A DNA stretch of 17,127 bases, taken from Clostridiales bacterium (GTDB taxonomy: Bacteria; Bacillota; Clostridia; Christensenellales; Aristaeellaceae). Where the stretch lies: positions 1-17,127 of the forward strand of contig SFET01000058.1 of assembly GCA_004557125.1 (NCBI GenBank). Reading direction: 5' to 3'. Below the pieces are notes generated by a model. That model saw nothing but the letters and a program-made list of their open reading frames with translations. It made no database searches and was not told where the DNA came from. How positions within the stretch are numbered: position 1 is the first letter of the stretch; each line of letters starts with the position of its first letter. Below are positions 16,348-17,127 of this stretch, piece by piece. A program made the position numbers and the translations under genes.

Positions 16348-17127
16348 ATGCGTGAAACGTTGAAGAACGCATGGAAGGTCGTCGAAATCCGCAAGAAGAT
16401 CCTGTATACCATCGGTATGCTGCTGATCTATCGTCTGCTGTGCTTCGTGCCGGTTCCCGGCGTCGATGCGTCCTACATTGCAACCGCCCTTGAGAAGGTC
16501 TCCCTGCTGGGCTTCATCAATTCGATGACCGGCTCCAACCTCTCCCAGTACACCGTCATGGCGATGGGCATCACCCCGTACATCAACGCGAGCATTATCA
16601 TGCAGCTGCTGTGCGTGGCGATTCCGAAGCTGGAGGAGATGCAGAAGGAGGGCGAAGAGGGCCGCAAGAAGATCGCGCAGATCACCCGCTACGTCACCCT
16701 GGGCCTTGCTTTCCTGCAGGCCATCGCGCTGACCGTCGGTCTGAAGGCCAACGCGACCAACGCGTTCCTCGGCCTGATCACCATTGCAATGTGCCTGTCC
16801 GCAGGTACCGCAATTGCGATGTGGATCGGCGAGCGCATCACCGAAAACGGCATCGGCAACGGCATCTCCCTGCTGATCTTCGCGGGCATCATCTCCAACA
16901 TCGCCCGCGGCGTGGAGACCGGCGTGTACAACCTCTTTGCTGCACCCGGCCAGTCCAACGTCGGCGGCATGATCGCCTCCGTGCTGGTGTTCCTGATTCT
17001 CATCGTGGGCATCGTGATCGTGGACCTGGGCGAGCGCCGCATCCCGATCCAGTATGCCAAGCGCATGGTTGGCCGCAAGATGTACGGCGGTCAGTCCACG
17101 CACATCCCGCTGAAGCTGAACTCCTCC
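16348..17127 (+). CDS. secY: Protein translocase channel subunit SecY (5' part)
   Basis: The window holds the first 260 codons of SecY, the membrane channel that exports unfolded proteins with SecE, SecG and SecA. The frame is open to the right edge, so the C-terminal part (about 40 percent of a typical 430-residue SecY) is missing. The first membrane segment lies at about residues 18-38, ending in the conserved FVPVPGVD. The block MGITPYINASIIMQLL and the basic loop RRIPIQYAKRMVGRKMYGGQ are SecY signatures. ATG 16348 follows AGAGGTG (16334-16340), inside the end of rplO. It closes the spc part of the operon in the usual order; adk and map would often follow. Confidence 0.97.
   Translation, partial: MRETLKNAWKVVEIRKKILYTIGMLLIYRLLCFVPVPGVDASYIATALEKVSLLGFINSMTGSNLSQYTVMAMGITPYINASIIMQLLCVAIPKLEEMQKEGEEGRKKIAQITRYVTLGLAFLQAIALTVGLKANATNAFLGLITIAMCLSAGTAIAMWIGERITENGIGNGISLLIFAGIISNIARGVETGVYNLFAAPGQSNVGGMIASVLVFLILIVGIVIVDLGERRIPIQYAKRMVGRKMYGGQSTHIPLKLNSS

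Overview
The window is a chromosomal stretch from a Gram-positive, probably endospore-forming bacterium. It runs from the tail of the str operon (EF-Tu) through an unusual housekeeping insert into the S10-spc ribosomal protein super-operon, and it ends inside secY. Several features point to Bacillota, most likely class Clostridia. They are strong AGGAGG ribosome-binding sites before nearly every gene, sigma-A-like promoters, a zinc-type S14, a YhcN/YlaJ-type spore lipoprotein with a good sigma-G-type promoter, and the canonical S10-spc order. The DNA is GC-rich with strong C/G preference at third codon positions, so this is a GC-rich clostridial lineage. Genus and species cannot be named from the sequence alone.

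Layout. Bases 2-118 are the 3' end of tuf, followed by a strong terminator. Bases 255-1913 encode a nucleoside (uridine-type) kinase fused to a threonyl-tRNA-synthetase-like N-terminal region, under its own promoter. Bases 1984-2883 are a two-gene unit, a YhcN/YlaJ-type lipoprotein and a membrane-anchored ComEA-like helix-hairpin-helix protein, behind a match to the forespore sigma-G consensus. Bases 2975-6475 encode the replicative DNA polymerase III alpha subunit DnaE. Its promoter overlaps a terminator-like hairpin at the end of the previous unit. Bases 6476-6947 hold two hairpins, one a plausible terminator for dnaE, then phased A/T tracts, a near-consensus promoter and a roughly 215-nt structured leader. 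From 6948 onward come rpsJ-rplC-rplD-rplW-rplB-rpsS-rplV-rpsC-rplP-rpmC-rpsQ-rplN-rplX-rplE-rpsZ-rpsH-rplF-rplR-rpsE-rpmD-rplO-secY, all on the plus strand and mostly 10-30 nt apart or overlapping.

How the genes work together. The ribosomal block supplies large and small subunit proteins from one long transcript and finishes with the SecY translocon channel. The insert between tuf and rpsJ adds nucleotide salvage, replication and a probable spore-stage unit. Each has its own signals, so the str and S10 transcripts look uncoupled here.

Main anomaly. rplD (L4) is broken. Its two conserved parts lie in different frames and about 17 residues between them are absent, consistent with a 52-nt deletion. 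This is either a sequence or assembly error or a real lesion in a core ribosomal gene. The most interesting candidates for new regulation are the S10 leader, the hairpins in the unusually wide gaps before rplC and rplB, and the sigma-G-type promoter. I saw no tRNA, rRNA, CRISPR array, insertion sequence or obviously novel multi-gene system.
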